A stretch of 64,000 nt of DNA, taken from contig JBFWOB010000018.1 of the NCBI GenBank assembly GCA_050250755.1, positions 1-64,000 of the forward strand, in the 5' to 3' direction. The stretch's first letter is position 1; each line of letters opens with the position of its first letter. The notes beneath the pieces are model-generated. The model was not told the DNA's origin, ran no database searches, and saw only the letters and a program-made list of their open reading frames with translations. Below are positions 1-8,099 of the stretch, piece after piece. Made by a program: the position numbers and the translations under genes. This DNA is from Ga0077555 sp050250755 (GTDB taxonomy: Bacteria > Pseudomonadota > Alphaproteobacteria > Rhizobiales > Hyphomicrobiaceae).

Positions 1-185
1 CGTTCTACATTGATGTCGATGACGTCGATGCTCTCTACGCGGAGTTGGCACCCCAGCTCGCGGCACTTCCCGCCGGACGCGTGCGGGCGCCGTTCGATCA
101 GCCATACGGCCAGCGCGAACTGCACGTCATCGATGAGGATTGCAGCCTGATCTTTTTTGGCCAGCGCATCGCATCTAGCCCTTAG
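1..185 (+). CDS. Glyoxalase/bleomycin-resistance-fold protein, C-terminal fragment
   Basis: Only the last 60 codons are in the window; the frame begins at base 3 and stops with TAG at 183-185. The visible part reads as the second half of a vicinal-oxygen-chelate domain: an FYIDVDDVDALY strand-helix start, then a YGQRELHVIDEDCS strand pair with the Glu that often binds the metal, and a closing IFFGQ strand. Such proteins act as lyases, dioxygenases or antibiotic-binding proteins, and the fragment does not say which. Its stop overlaps by four bases the stop of the convergent flavin monooxygenase gene. Confidence 0.7.
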   Translation, partial: FYIDVDDVDALYAELAPQLAALPAGRVRAPFDQPYGQRELHVIDEDCSLIFFGQRIASSP

Positions 186-1264
186 GCTTTGCGCCGATCC
201 ACGTCTGCAACGAACTCCCGGATGAGAGGAATGAGCTCCCGCCCGTAGAGCTCTGCATCCTCGAGCGGCTCGTAACCACGAATGAGCAGACTGGTCGCGC
301 CGAGCTTATAGTATTCGGCGAGGGCCTTCGCGACGGTTTCCGGCGTGCCGACAAGTGCCGTGGAATTACCTCGGGCGCCAGTTGCTTCAGAGAGTTTCGT
401 CCAGAGGCACGTATCGTGCACCTCGGAGGCGGCCGCGACTGCGAGAAGTCGCTTCGAACCCACGTTCTCCGGAACCGGAGCAGGTACGCCCTTCCGCTGC
501 GCTTTCAAGCGCTCGAGCAGATGCCGAGCCCGATCCCAAGCTTCGGCATCGGTTGCCGCGAGTATCGGCCGCGTCGAGAGGCTGAACGTCGGCGGCACGG
601 CGCCGGCAGCTTCTGCGGCCTTTCGGACTCGCGCCATGAAAGCTGCGGTTTCTGCGAGAGGTTCTCCCCACAGCATGAAAACGTCGAGCACCGGTGACAG
701 CATCGCCACTGCATCGTCCGATCCGCCGCCGCCGTAGACCGGAATGCACGGGCTTTGGTGACAGCGAATATCGGAATAGGCCCCTTTCACACGGTAAAAC
801 TCGCCGTCGTGATCGAACGGCGTTGGCGAGGTCCATGTGCGCCGCAGCAGCGAGGTATATTCAGCCGATCGCCGATAGCGCTCACCGTGCGTCGTGAAAT
901 CGCCGTCCTTGGCCTGGTCGGCGTCGCTGCCGCCCGAGATGATGTGCACTGCGAGGCGGCCGTTGGAAAGCTGGTCGAGCGTTGCGAGCTTGCGTGCTGC
1001 GAGAGTCGGCGCGACGAAGCCAGGCCTGTGCGCGAGCAGAAAACCTAACCGCGACGTTACGCTTGCGGCATGCGCGCCGATGACGAATCCATCGGGTGCA
1101 TCCGAGAAATAGCCGATCAGAACGCGATCGAAGCCGGCCGCTTCATGCACGCGCGCCGTGTTCGCAATGACCGCGGCGTCGAACGGCGGTCCTTGCGCGG
1201 GGACCACCTCCGACGAAACGCGCGGTGAGATCCAACCGATCATCTCGACGGGCATGGCTAACAC
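182..1264 (-). CDS. SsuD-like FMNH2-dependent (luciferase-like) monooxygenase
   Basis: This 360-residue protein belongs to the bacterial luciferase-like flavin monooxygenases, nearest in pattern to alkanesulfonate monooxygenase SsuD. Recognisable family blocks are HRPGFVAPTLAARKLATLDQLSNGR (about 79-103), GGSD in the ISGGSDADQAKDG segment, HGERYRRSAEY, and FMLWGEPLAE. SsuD enzymes use reduced FMN and oxygen to split the C-S bond of an alkanesulfonate, giving an aldehyde and sulfite. Other luciferase-like enzymes oxidise nitrilotriacetate, long alkanes or pyrimidines, so the substrate is open. It is the last gene of a minus-strand operon after the esterase-like and cupin genes (75 bases downstream of the cupin). 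No ssuABC transporter is adjacent, but a TauE/SafE exporter lies 4.4 kb away. Confidence 0.85.
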   Translation of the reverse strand: MLAMPVEMIGWISPRVSSEVVPAQGPPFDAAVIANTARVHEAAGFDRVLIGYFSDAPDGFVIGAHAASVTSRLGFLLAHRPGFVAPTLAARKLATLDQLSNGRLAVHIISGGSDADQAKDGDFTTHGERYRRSAEYTSLLRRTWTSPTPFDHDGEFYRVKGAYSDIRCHQSPCIPVYGGGGSDDAVAMLSPVLDVFMLWGEPLAETAAFMARVRKAAEAAGAVPPTFSLSTRPILAATDAEAWDRARHLLERLKAQRKGVPAPVPENVGSKRLLAVAAASEVHDTCLWTKLSEATGARGNSTALVGTPETVAKALAEYYKLGATSLLIRGYEPLEDAELYGRELIPLIREFVADVDRRKA

Positions 1265-1339
1265 TTTTGTAAAGAGAGAGTCAGACAGAGGTAGGCGGAC
1301 GCGCTCGTTCGGGTTCGAACAAGCGCGTCCGGGTCGTCT

Positions 1340-1753
1340 CTAGGATTTTGCTGGCGCGTTATAATCGGTGTCCGACACCGCCTCGAGCCACTTCGTCCCC
1401 TCGCCCGTGTCGGATACTTCGGACATGGCGAGATGGGCGAAGAGATGTCCGGGTGCCGAGCCGTGCCAATGCTTGGCACCAGGCGGAATGATGACTGTAT
1501 CGCCGGGCCTCAATTCGACAGCCGGGCTGCCTTCGAGCTGATACCGACCTATGCCGTGCAGGCAATATAGCGTCTGGCCAACGGGATGCGTGTGCCAGTT
1601 CGTGCGCGCGCCGGGTGTGAAAGAAACCCGCGTCGCCCGCATGCGCGATGGCTTCTCGCCGACGACAACCTCATCGGCATACACGGTGCCGACGAAGCTC
1701 GACGCCGGTTGCGTTTTGGTGGCGCGCTCGGATGCGCGGACGATTTTGCCCAT
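1340..1753 (-). CDS. Cupin-domain protein (mandelonitrile-lyase-like small cupin)
   Basis: The protein has 137 residues and one cupin barrel. Motif 1 is visible as PGARTNWHTHPVGQTLYCLHGIGRYQ and motif 2 as PGDTVIIPPGAKHWHGSAP. Together they give a full set of metal-binding His residues plus Gln. Small cupins of this pattern include manganese (R)-mandelonitrile lyases and proteins annotated beside carboxymuconolactone decarboxylases; many are uncharacterised. The ATG at 1753 was chosen because AGGAAGAGGAG lies just upstream, although the frame stays open for another 131 codons inside the neighbouring gene. It sits 40 bases after the esterase-like gene and 75 before the monooxygenase, so the three probably share a transcript. 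Confidence 0.8.
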   Translation of the reverse strand: MGKIVRASERATKTQPASSFVGTVYADEVVVGEKPSRMRATRVSFTPGARTNWHTHPVGQTLYCLHGIGRYQLEGSPAVELRPGDTVIIPPGAKHWHGSAPGHLFAHLAMSEVSDTGEGTKWLEAVSDTDYNAPAKS

Positions 1754-1793
1754 GACTACTTTCTCCTCTTCCTCTGATTGGACGTCTCGCCAC

Positions 1794-2690
1794 TCAGGCG
1801 AGCGTCCGGTGCACGAACTGGATGATCCGCTCGGTGGCCGAGCGCTTGTTGTCCTCGGATTTGGCTTCGCGCGTGACGAAGCCCTCAACCTCGCCCGGAT
1901 AAAGCGCGAGATCCACGACACCGCCGCGCTTCTTGTAAAGCTCGACGAAACGATCGAGATGCGGGCGCGGGTGCATGCGATCGGCGTCGCCTTGAACGTA
2001 GAGAACAGGTGGCATTGCGACCGTCTCGTCTCGTGCGAGGATTTCTGCCGGGCTGCCTTCCGCCATCTGCGCCTCGCTTCCCCAATACTTGTCGTGGAGA
2101 GGAACGACATTATTGAGATTGGCGGGATAATCGCCGCCTTTCGCAATCATCTCCTTGCCGTAGCGATATCGCCCTAGCGGATCGATCACCGGCCAGCAGA
2201 GCACGACGCATTGCACGCCGGCATTGCCTTTAGGTACGTCCGACGTCTCGACTTCGCCGTAGCGCGGATCATCCGGCCGCATGGCCGCCAGCATGCCCTG
2301 ATGGCCACCTGACGAAATGCCGACGTATCCGATCCGGTCGGCGCGCGCCTTGAGCTTCGTCGCATTGGCGCGGACCCAGCGCACGGCATAATTGATATCG
2401 GCGAGTGATCCCGGATAGGACGCATCGGGTGGCATGCGGAAGTCGAGTGCGACAACGAGCACGCCACTCCGCGCCAGCGCCTCGGAGAGCACAGCATCGT
2501 TGGTTCGCTCTCCATTGCACCATGCACCACCGTGCAGGTCGATCATCACGGGGAACGGTCCGTCGCCTTTCGGCTTGTAGAGACGCGCAAGCAGCGGCTT
2601 CTCGCCGTGCTTCAGATACGTCACGTCCTCCACGTCGATCTCGTAGGACTGGCGCACAGTCTCGGGTCTGGCATGGGCAGCGGCCGTCAT
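1794..2690 (-). CDS. Alpha/beta hydrolase, acetyl-esterase/HSL-like, catalytic His replaced by Glu
   Basis: This 298-residue hydrolase has the oxyanion-hole motif HGGAW (53-57), the nucleophile elbow G-I-S126-S-G (124-128) and the acid-bearing GDADRMHP (234-241). In relatives the His lies in a YPG-x-x-HGF motif; here the sequence is YPGEVEGF, with Glu269 where the His should be. The only late His is His294, near the C terminus. The base reading (GGCGAGGTTGAGGGC on the coding strand) is clear, so either another residue supplies the base or the enzyme is altered in function. It is the first gene of the minus-strand operon; the 163-base gap to the divergent CoxG-like gene must hold both promoters. 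A hairpin (1781-1806) overlaps its stop codon. Confidence 0.8.
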   Translation of the reverse strand: MTAAAHARPETVRQSYEIDVEDVTYLKHGEKPLLARLYKPKGDGPFPVMIDLHGGAWCNGERTNDAVLSEALARSGVLVVALDFRMPPDASYPGSLADINYAVRWVRANATKLKARADRIGYVGISSGGHQGMLAAMRPDDPRYGEVETSDVPKGNAGVQCVVLCWPVIDPLGRYRYGKEMIAKGGDYPANLNNVVPLHDKYWGSEAQMAEGSPAEILARDETVAMPPVLYVQGDADRMHPRPHLDRFVELYKKRGGVVDLALYPGEVEGFVTREAKSEDNKRSATERIIQFVHRTLA

Positions 2691-2853
2691 GGCAACCTCC
2701 TTATTCGGTCGACGATGGGAAAGACTGGCACGCGGTCGGCGACCGTTACAAGGGGCGCCGTCTGCAAAGGATTTGACGGAGGCTCACAGTTCTCTAATCT
2801 TCTAGCGTATCCCTCCTGCCAAGCCTCGAGCCAAGACGGACGCCGCCCCGCGC

Positions 2854-3519
2854 ATGCCTAGTGTTGCCGAAAAGATCACCATTCCTTCGCCGCCTGGCGA
2901 GGTTTGGCCACTTCTCTCAGATCCAGCTCTCGTAGCCTCCTGCATTCCGGGGGCAACTCTGGCTCCCGATCAAAGCGGCGGTGACGTTTGGAAAGGCTCT
3001 ATCCGCGTCAAGTTCGGACCGACCGTAGCGGTATTTCGGGGCGAGGCGACGCTCTCCTACGACCACTCCAATCGCCGTTGCACCATAGAAGGTCGCGGCA
3101 TCGATCAGCGGGGCGCATCGCGTGCACTCGCCAACGGTGAAGTTACGGCCAGTGGCACTACCGAGACGGAGCTCGCCGTCCAGGGCGAGTACACGGTGAC
3201 CGGGCCGCTCGAGACGTTTGCCAATGCCGGCGGCGTCCATGTGGCGCGCGCTCTGCTGGCCGAGTTCGCGAAGAATATGAGCACACTTGTCGCCGAGCGT
3301 CGCGACGGCGCCCCCACCACGGCCGCTTCGCCAGATCCCGCCGCCGCGCCAGCGGCATCAGGCACGGCACCTGCTACATCCGACGCTGCGCCCTCAGCGG
3401 CAGCAAAGCCGACACCATCTGCTCCGGCGCCGCGTCAAGCCGCCGAGCTCAATGCGTTCGCCCTTCTCTGGGCTGCGTTCAAGTCATGGCTTTCGAGCCT
3501 CTTCGGAAAACGGAGTTGA
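2854..3519 (+). CDS. CoxG-like SRPBCC family protein
   Basis: The protein has 221 residues. Residues 1-145 form a CoxG/SRPBCC lipid-binding-type fold, opening with the typical ITIPSPPGEVWPLLSDPALVASCIPGA and including VKFGPTVAVFRGEATL. There follows an Ala/Pro-rich linker (about 150-200) and an amphipathic, aromatic C-terminal helix (ALLWAAFKSWLSSLFGKR). CoxG was named from carbon-monoxide dehydrogenase clusters, where it aids membrane attachment; relatives occur with molybdenum hydroxylases and other catabolic enzymes. No coxMSL genes are present here. It is followed after six bases by the ThDP enzyme, so the pair is almost certainly co-transcribed. The C-terminal helix suggests reversible membrane binding, which is an inference. 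Confidence 0.8.
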   Translation: MPSVAEKITIPSPPGEVWPLLSDPALVASCIPGATLAPDQSGGDVWKGSIRVKFGPTVAVFRGEATLSYDHSNRRCTIEGRGIDQRGASRALANGEVTASGTTETELAVQGEYTVTGPLETFANAGGVHVARALLAEFAKNMSTLVAERRDGAPTTAASPDPAAAPAASGTAPATSDAAPSAAAKPTPSAPAPRQAAELNAFALLWAAFKSWLSSLFGKRS

Positions 3520-3525
3520 GATCTC

Positions 3526-5190
3526 ATGAGCAAGCTCAAGACCCAGGATATGCTAGCCCTCGCCTTCGAGGCTGAGGGCGTTGATACGCTCTTCACGTTG
3601 ATGGGCGACGCCAACATGTACTGGTCGACGGCGATGGCCGAGCGACCCGGCATGCGCGTCATCCATGCGCGCCACGAAAGCTGTGCGGTATCGATGGCCG
3701 ACGGATACGCCCGCGCCACGGGCAAGGTCGGCGTCGCCTCTACGACCTGCGGCCCGGGCTTCACCCAGATCATGACTTCGCTGGTCATGGCATCGAAGGC
3801 CAACACGCCTCTCGTCGTGTTTGCCGGCGACAGCCCGATCGCAGCGGCTTGGTATCTGCAGCAGATCGATATGGGGCCCCTCGCACTGGGTACGGGTGCT
3901 GCCTACGTTCCTGTCCGGCACATGGACCGGCTGCTCGACAACGTGCGCGAGGCATTCCAGATCGCGCAGGTGGAGCGTCGCCCCGTGGTCCTGTCGGTAC
4001 CGATGGACATGCAGAAGCAGCTCTGGCCGCATCTGACGGACTACAGCCCGTCGGCCGATGTCGTACCGATTACCCAGCGTCCCCAGCCCGATCCGGTTCT
4101 CGTCGAGCAGATTTGCGACATGATTGCGGAGGCTGAGAAGCCGATCCTCATCGGTGGGCGCGGAGCAGCTCGCACCGGTGCCAAGGACGCCATCGTGGCC
4201 TTGTCCGATCAGTGCGGCGCGTTGCTTGCGACCTCGCTTCTCGCCAAGGGGCTCTTCCATGAGAATCCTTGGAGTATCGATATTGCCGGTGCCTATGCCA
4301 GCGACTGGGCACGCGAGCGCCATGCCGAGGCGGATCTCGTGATCGGTTTTGGCGTCGGACTGGGTCACTACACGACGGAGAGCGGCTACCTCTTCCCGGG
4401 TGCGCGCGTCGTCCAGGTCGACACCAATCCCCGCGGCTTGTGGCAAGGCCTGCGCACGGCGGACCTGCACGTGCGTGCCGACGCCAGGGCGACTGCCGAG
4501 GCGATCCTCAATCGCCTGCAGCAGCGCAACATCAAGAGCTCGGGCTTCCGCTCCGAAGAGATCCGCGCCGGGATTTCCCAAGATCACCCCGATAGCAAGG
4601 AATATCCGGTTCAGCCGAACCTGGTCGATCCCCGCAGGGCGATGGAAGAGCTGGACCGTACCATCCCGAAGGATTGGGACATCGTCATCGGCGGTGGACA
4701 CTACCTGTCGATTGCCATGACGCACCTCAAGAACCGGGCGGCGGACAAGTACAACGTCATCGTCGACTTCGGCTCGATCGGCTCCGCACTCGCGGCGGCG
4801 ATCGGCGTCGCGCAGGCGCGCGGCGACGGCAAGGTCTGCCTGATCGAAGGCGATGGCAGCATCATGATGCACTGCCAGGAGCTCGATACGATCAAGCGGC
4901 ATGGAATTCGGATGCTGACGGCGATCATCAACGACGGCGGCTATGGTGCCGAGTTCCACAAGTTCCGCGCCAACAACGTCGATCCGACCGGGGCCATGCA
5001 CGGCCGCGGAGACATCGCCGCCATGGCGCGCGGATTCGGGTTGCGCGGTGCCAGCATCAATACGCTCGGCAAGATGGACGGGCTCTTCAAGGAGCATCAG
5101 GGCTCCAACACGGCAACCCTCTGGGATGTCCACACAGACGATCTCATCCCGTCGCGCGCCTACCGCCGCATTCACTACGGCGAGGCATGA
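3526..5190 (+). CDS. Thiamine-diphosphate-dependent enzyme (acetolactate synthase-like)
   Basis: This 554-residue enzyme has the three-domain ThDP layout: an N-terminal pyrimidine-binding domain with catalytic Glu51 in HARHESCAVSMADGYAR, a middle domain (about 190-335), and a C-terminal diphosphate-binding domain with GDGS at 442-445 followed about 25 residues later by IINDGGYG (467-474). Family members include acetolactate synthase, benzoylformate decarboxylase, oxalyl-CoA decarboxylase and sulfoacetaldehyde acetyltransferase. It looks like a catabolic member rather than biosynthetic IlvB, since there is no ilvN beside it. The substrate cannot be read from the sequence. It sits six bases after the CoxG-like gene and ends before a perfect 28-base palindrome that may stop transcription. 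Confidence 0.85.
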   Translation: MSKLKTQDMLALAFEAEGVDTLFTLMGDANMYWSTAMAERPGMRVIHARHESCAVSMADGYARATGKVGVASTTCGPGFTQIMTSLVMASKANTPLVVFAGDSPIAAAWYLQQIDMGPLALGTGAAYVPVRHMDRLLDNVREAFQIAQVERRPVVLSVPMDMQKQLWPHLTDYSPSADVVPITQRPQPDPVLVEQICDMIAEAEKPILIGGRGAARTGAKDAIVALSDQCGALLATSLLAKGLFHENPWSIDIAGAYASDWARERHAEADLVIGFGVGLGHYTTESGYLFPGARVVQVDTNPRGLWQGLRTADLHVRADARATAEAILNRLQQRNIKSSGFRSEEIRAGISQDHPDSKEYPVQPNLVDPRRAMEELDRTIPKDWDIVIGGGHYLSIAMTHLKNRAADKYNVIVDFGSIGSALAAAIGVAQARGDGKVCLIEGDGSIMMHCQELDTIKRHGIRMLTAIINDGGYGAEFHKFRANNVDPTGAMHGRGDIAAMARGFGLRGASINTLGKMDGLFKEHQGSNTATLWDVHTDDLIPSRAYRRIHYGEA

Positions 5191-5203
5191 GGCCAGAACG
5201 CGA

Positions 5204-5231
5204 GAACCCGGCGAGATATCTCGCCGGGTTC
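5204..5231. terminator. Perfect 28-base palindrome after the ThDP gene
   Basis: GAACCCGGCGAGAT is followed at once by its exact reverse complement, 13 bases after the ThDP stop codon. It lies between two convergent genes (the ThDP enzyme and the 79-residue protein). There is no clean T-run next to it, so it may act as a bidirectional hairpin or 3'-end stabiliser rather than a classical terminator. Confidence 0.6.
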
Positions 5232-5266
5232 CGGAAGATCATTTCGCCGGGAGCACTGCCCGCGGC

Positions 5267-5506
5267 TCAAAGGTCGTTGAAGCGCGTACCGATCTGACGC
5301 TCAATATCGTCGGTGATAAGGCCACCGTTGCGGGCGATGAATTCACCGATCGCTGCCTCCGTCTGGCGCACCTGCGCGGCGCGGGCGCGCGTGGCTAGCC
5401 GCTTCAGCAGGGCGCTCAACGAGAACGTGGGAAGGGTTACGTGATCGGATGGGGACGGCGCGTCGACCGGGTAACCGGCTACGAGGCTTAGCCTGAGATT
5501 AGTCAT
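5267..5506 (-). CDS. Small conserved-looking protein of unknown function
   Basis: I do not recognise this 79-residue protein. It is supported as a gene by a strong ribosome site, AGGAG six bases before the ATG, and by codon use like its neighbours. The N-terminal half is mixed and mildly hydrophobic, the middle is basic (KRLATRARAAQVR), and the C-terminal half is an amphipathic EAAIGEFIARNGGLITDDIERQI stretch predicted to be helical. There is no signal peptide or membrane segment. It stands alone between the ThDP gene and the exporter gene on the minus strand. The basic-then-acidic helix pattern would suit a small DNA- or protein-binding adaptor, but that is only a guess. Confidence 0.6.
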   Translation of the reverse strand: MTNLRLSLVAGYPVDAPSPSDHVTLPTFSLSALLKRLATRARAAQVRQTEAAIGEFIARNGGLITDDIERQIGTRFNDL

Positions 5507-5684
5507 GATCAGCTCCTGAACATCTATCTGTTCTTTTTTTGGAGTCCGACCCTTAGGTGTTTCCGCTCATGACGGGGCGCTTCGTGGCTCCCCGGCTTCT
5601 TCCCACATAATATGGCGGAGTCTGCCCCCTCTCCACCAGCCACACCGGCGCATTGCTGCAATGCAATAAAATACTGGCCAGTGT

Positions 5685-6431
5685 TTACCCGGCGGCCATC
5701 AGCCAAAGTCCACGAACAAGAAACGTGGCCGCTACGGCGTGCACGATACGCCGACTCCACATGCGGAAATCGGCATCCGTCATGCGCTCGAGAACGCGCG
5801 CGGCAAGGGACGTGCCGGTAAAGGCCAGCGCCAGTGCCGCGCCGATGGCCCACGCGGGCACGTGGCCATCCAGGGACGTGGCCAGCGATCCGAAGTAGAG
5901 CACCCGGAACAGATGGGCGGTGGTCTGGCAAACGGCCTTGGTGCCGACGATTCCTTTGCGATCCATTTCGCTTCGATTGAAGAACATATCAAGAATATGT
6001 CCCGCGGCCCCAGCCAGAAGTTGCAGCACCATTATGACGACGCCGCAAATATAGGGACCCCATGGGCGGGTGATATCTGGCCACATGCTCCGAGGCAGCA
6101 ACTCGGCTGCGAATGGAAGAATGCCAAGCCCGAGATAGACCAACGCCTTGTCGGGCACGAAGGCGACGAGCCGCATGAGCAAAAACGCGGCCGTAGCGCC
6201 AATCAGATAACGCCCGACAAGACCCCAGCGCACATGCTGGCGCCACAGAAGCGACCGCCAGCCATTCGCGCCCATTTGGATGATCCCGAATACGATCATC
6301 GCTGGGACCACGTCCATGAACATCAACAGCACGCCGAGCAGGATCAACCCGCCCGCCATGCCGAAGATGCCCGAAATGAACGACGTGCCAAATACCGTCA
6401 CGCCGACGACGGCGAACGCGGCCGGTGTCAT
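5685..6431 (-). CDS. TauE/SafE family sulfite/sulfur-compound exporter
   Basis: This 248-residue integral membrane protein has about seven or eight hydrophobic segments and the family's glycine-rich first segment, GTSFISGIFGMAGGLILLGVLL (about 15-36). The second half repeats the pattern with GAAGHILDMFFN, as expected from the internal duplication of TauE/SafE proteins. Family members export sulfite, sulfoacetate or related anions from the cytoplasm, but many are uncharacterised. It lies 25 bases after the HpcH/HpaI aldolase gene on the same strand, so the two form an operon. The presence of an SsuD-like monooxygenase in the same region makes sulfite a reasonable candidate substrate, though this is inference. 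Confidence 0.8.
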   Translation of the reverse strand: MTPAAFAVVGVTVFGTSFISGIFGMAGGLILLGVLLMFMDVVPAMIVFGIIQMGANGWRSLLWRQHVRWGLVGRYLIGATAAFLLMRLVAFVPDKALVYLGLGILPFAAELLPRSMWPDITRPWGPYICGVVIMVLQLLAGAAGHILDMFFNRSEMDRKGIVGTKAVCQTTAHLFRVLYFGSLATSLDGHVPAWAIGAALALAFTGTSLAARVLERMTDADFRMWSRRIVHAVAATFLVRGLWLMAAG

Positions 6432-6456
6432 GCAGTGTCCCCCCGCCGTCGCGCGA

Positions 6457-7254
6457 TCAGCCCTTCAGCCCCCTGAGGTGCTTCTCGCGCGCCGCCGCCG
6501 ACTGCATCAGATATGCCATGTCGCTGCCGGCCAGGACCATCTTGATACCCATGCCGATGTACTTGGTGAGCCCCTCGTCTGTGTAAACCCCGCCCATGCC
6601 GGCCCACTTGCCGTGCTTCGAGCAGGCCGCAATGACCGTCTCGTAAGCTTTCACGACATCAGGGTGCATGAGCTGCCCAGGCAGCCCCATCTCGAGCGTC
6701 AGATCGCTCGTGCCAATCAACAGCACGTCGACGCCAGGCACAGCCGCGATCGCGTCAGCGTTCTTGATGGCGAGCGGCGACTCCAGCATCACCACGACAA
6801 GCAGATTGTCGTTCACGCGCTTCGTCGACTCGGCAGGAGGGAGCTGGGCGAAAGCGAGCTGTGGCATCGTGCCACCGATCGAGCGATGCCCCACCGGCGG
6901 ATAGCGCAAGCGGTCGGCGATCGCCTTGGCTTCCTCGGGCGTATCGACATGGGGCATGACGATGCCGTAAGCGCCGCCATCGAGCACGCGGGTGGCCATG
7001 TCGAGCTGGCCTTGCGGAACACGCACGATTGGGCTGATGCCCGTGGCGTTGGCCGTGATCGAGATCTGGACCGCCATGTCGAGCGTCATCGAGTTGTGCT
7101 CACAATCGATGAACAGCCAGTCGTAGCCGCAGGTCTTCATGGCGGGCGCAATGTCCACGGTGCGCGCCTGGCGCAACCCAACGCCGATTGCGAGCTCGCC
7201 GCGCTTGAGCCGTTCACGCGCTGGATTGAGCCCGACCGCTGCTGCGTCTGCCAT
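6457..7254 (-). CDS. HpcH/HpaI family class II pyruvate aldolase
   Basis: The 265-residue protein carries the HpcH/HpaI signature: a catalytic His in FIDCEHNSMTLD (His53), a conserved Arg in IVRVP (Arg78), and metal ligands Glu158 in VVMLESP and Asp184 in LLIGTSDLTLEMG. These enzymes are divalent-metal-dependent and cleave 4-hydroxy-2-oxo acids to pyruvate or glyoxylate plus an aldehyde. Names such as 2,4-dihydroxyhept-2-ene-1,7-dioate aldolase or 2-keto-3-deoxyrhamnonate aldolase are used loosely for this family, and I do not assign one. It is the first gene of a two-gene operon with the TauE/SafE exporter. No dedicated upper-pathway genes are adjacent. Confidence 0.85.
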   Translation of the reverse strand: MADAAAVGLNPARERLKRGELAIGVGLRQARTVDIAPAMKTCGYDWLFIDCEHNSMTLDMAVQISITANATGISPIVRVPQGQLDMATRVLDGGAYGIVMPHVDTPEEAKAIADRLRYPPVGHRSIGGTMPQLAFAQLPPAESTKRVNDNLLVVVMLESPLAIKNADAIAAVPGVDVLLIGTSDLTLEMGLPGQLMHPDVVKAYETVIAACSKHGKWAGMGGVYTDEGLTKYIGMGIKMVLAGSDMAYLMQSAAAREKHLRGLKG

Positions 7255-7338
7255 GGTGTGTCTCCTGCCTAGGGGAATTTGATCGTGGTGGTTGAGCTCA
7301 GACTAGAACTTGCTGGTGGGCGCGCGCAACTGCCGTGG

Positions 7339-7374
7339 AAAAGCAAAACGGCCGGTCGCCATTGGCGCCGGCCG
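7339..7374 (-). terminator. Rho-independent terminator of greA
   Basis: On the minus strand CGGCCGG-CGCC pairs with GGCG-A-CCGGCCG across an AAT loop (7349-7374), followed by TTTTGCTTTT. It lies 27 bases beyond the greA stop, in the right orientation. Confidence 0.85.
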
Positions 7375-7400
7375 CTCGAAACTGCAGAAAGTCGGGGAGG

Positions 7401-7880
7401 CTACTTCCACTCGATCTTCAAAACCTCGTAGCTCCGGGTCCCCTTGGGTGTCGTGACGTCTGCCGTCTCGCCCTTGGACTTGCCGATCAGGGCACGCGCG
7501 ATAGGACTCGAGATCGAGATCAAGCCCTCCTTCACGTTCGCCTCGAGATCGCCGACGATCTTGTACTTGACCTTATCGCCCGTATCCTCGTCCTCGAGGT
7601 GGACGGTCGCGCCAAATTTCACGGTGTTGCCGGAGAGCGTCGTCGTGTCGATGACATCGGCGCGCGAGAGCTTGTCCTCAAGGTCAGCAACCTTGGCCTC
7701 GTTCATGCCCTGCGCTTCCTTCGCCGAATGGTACTCGGCGTTCTCGGACAGGTCGCCGTGCGCGCGCGCCTCTGCGATGGCCTGGATGATGCGCGGCCGC
7801 TCCTGAGCTTTCAGCCGATGCAATTCGGCCTCCAGCTTCTTGAAGCCCTCGACCGTCATCGGCACCTTTTCCATTGCCAT
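7401..7880 (-). CDS. greA: Transcription elongation factor GreA
   Basis: This 159-residue protein matches GreA along its whole length. The N-terminal coiled coil contains the acidic tip (ARAHGDLSENAEYHSAKEAQ, about 42-61), and the C-terminal FKBP-like domain begins near VKFGATVHLEDEDTG. GreA enters the RNA polymerase secondary channel and stimulates cleavage of backtracked transcripts. The ATG at 7880 was chosen because GGAG lies seven bases upstream and the protein then has the usual length; a longer open frame upstream has no ribosome site. It lies 219 bases downstream of carB on the same strand and ends at its own terminator. Confidence 0.97.
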   Translation of the reverse strand: MAMEKVPMTVEGFKKLEAELHRLKAQERPRIIQAIAEARAHGDLSENAEYHSAKEAQGMNEAKVADLEDKLSRADVIDTTTLSGNTVKFGATVHLEDEDTGDKVKYKIVGDLEANVKEGLISISSPIARALIGKSKGETADVTTPKGTRSYEVLKIEWK

Positions 7881-8099
7881 TTTACATCTCCAGTCGACGC
7901 GACCCTGTCGGTCGCGCCTTGACAACAGTCTCACCCAGATAGGGGGATTTGGCCAGCCCTTTGCCCACAGCCGAGGGCCAGGATGGAAATCGAGCAGGCG
8001 GCCAGAAGGTTCCCGCGAGATCAACGAACGTCCGCAACGTCTACGCCGGGCCTGTCACAGCTCCGCCGATTTGACGTGCATGTCGTCTCGCACGTTCCC

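Noticed and set aside
3553..5175. A 540-codon open frame on the minus strand opposite the ThDP gene
   Set aside because: It mirrors the highly biased GC3 of the ThDP gene, has no ribosome site and shows no protein family. The plus frame has a full set of ThDP motifs.
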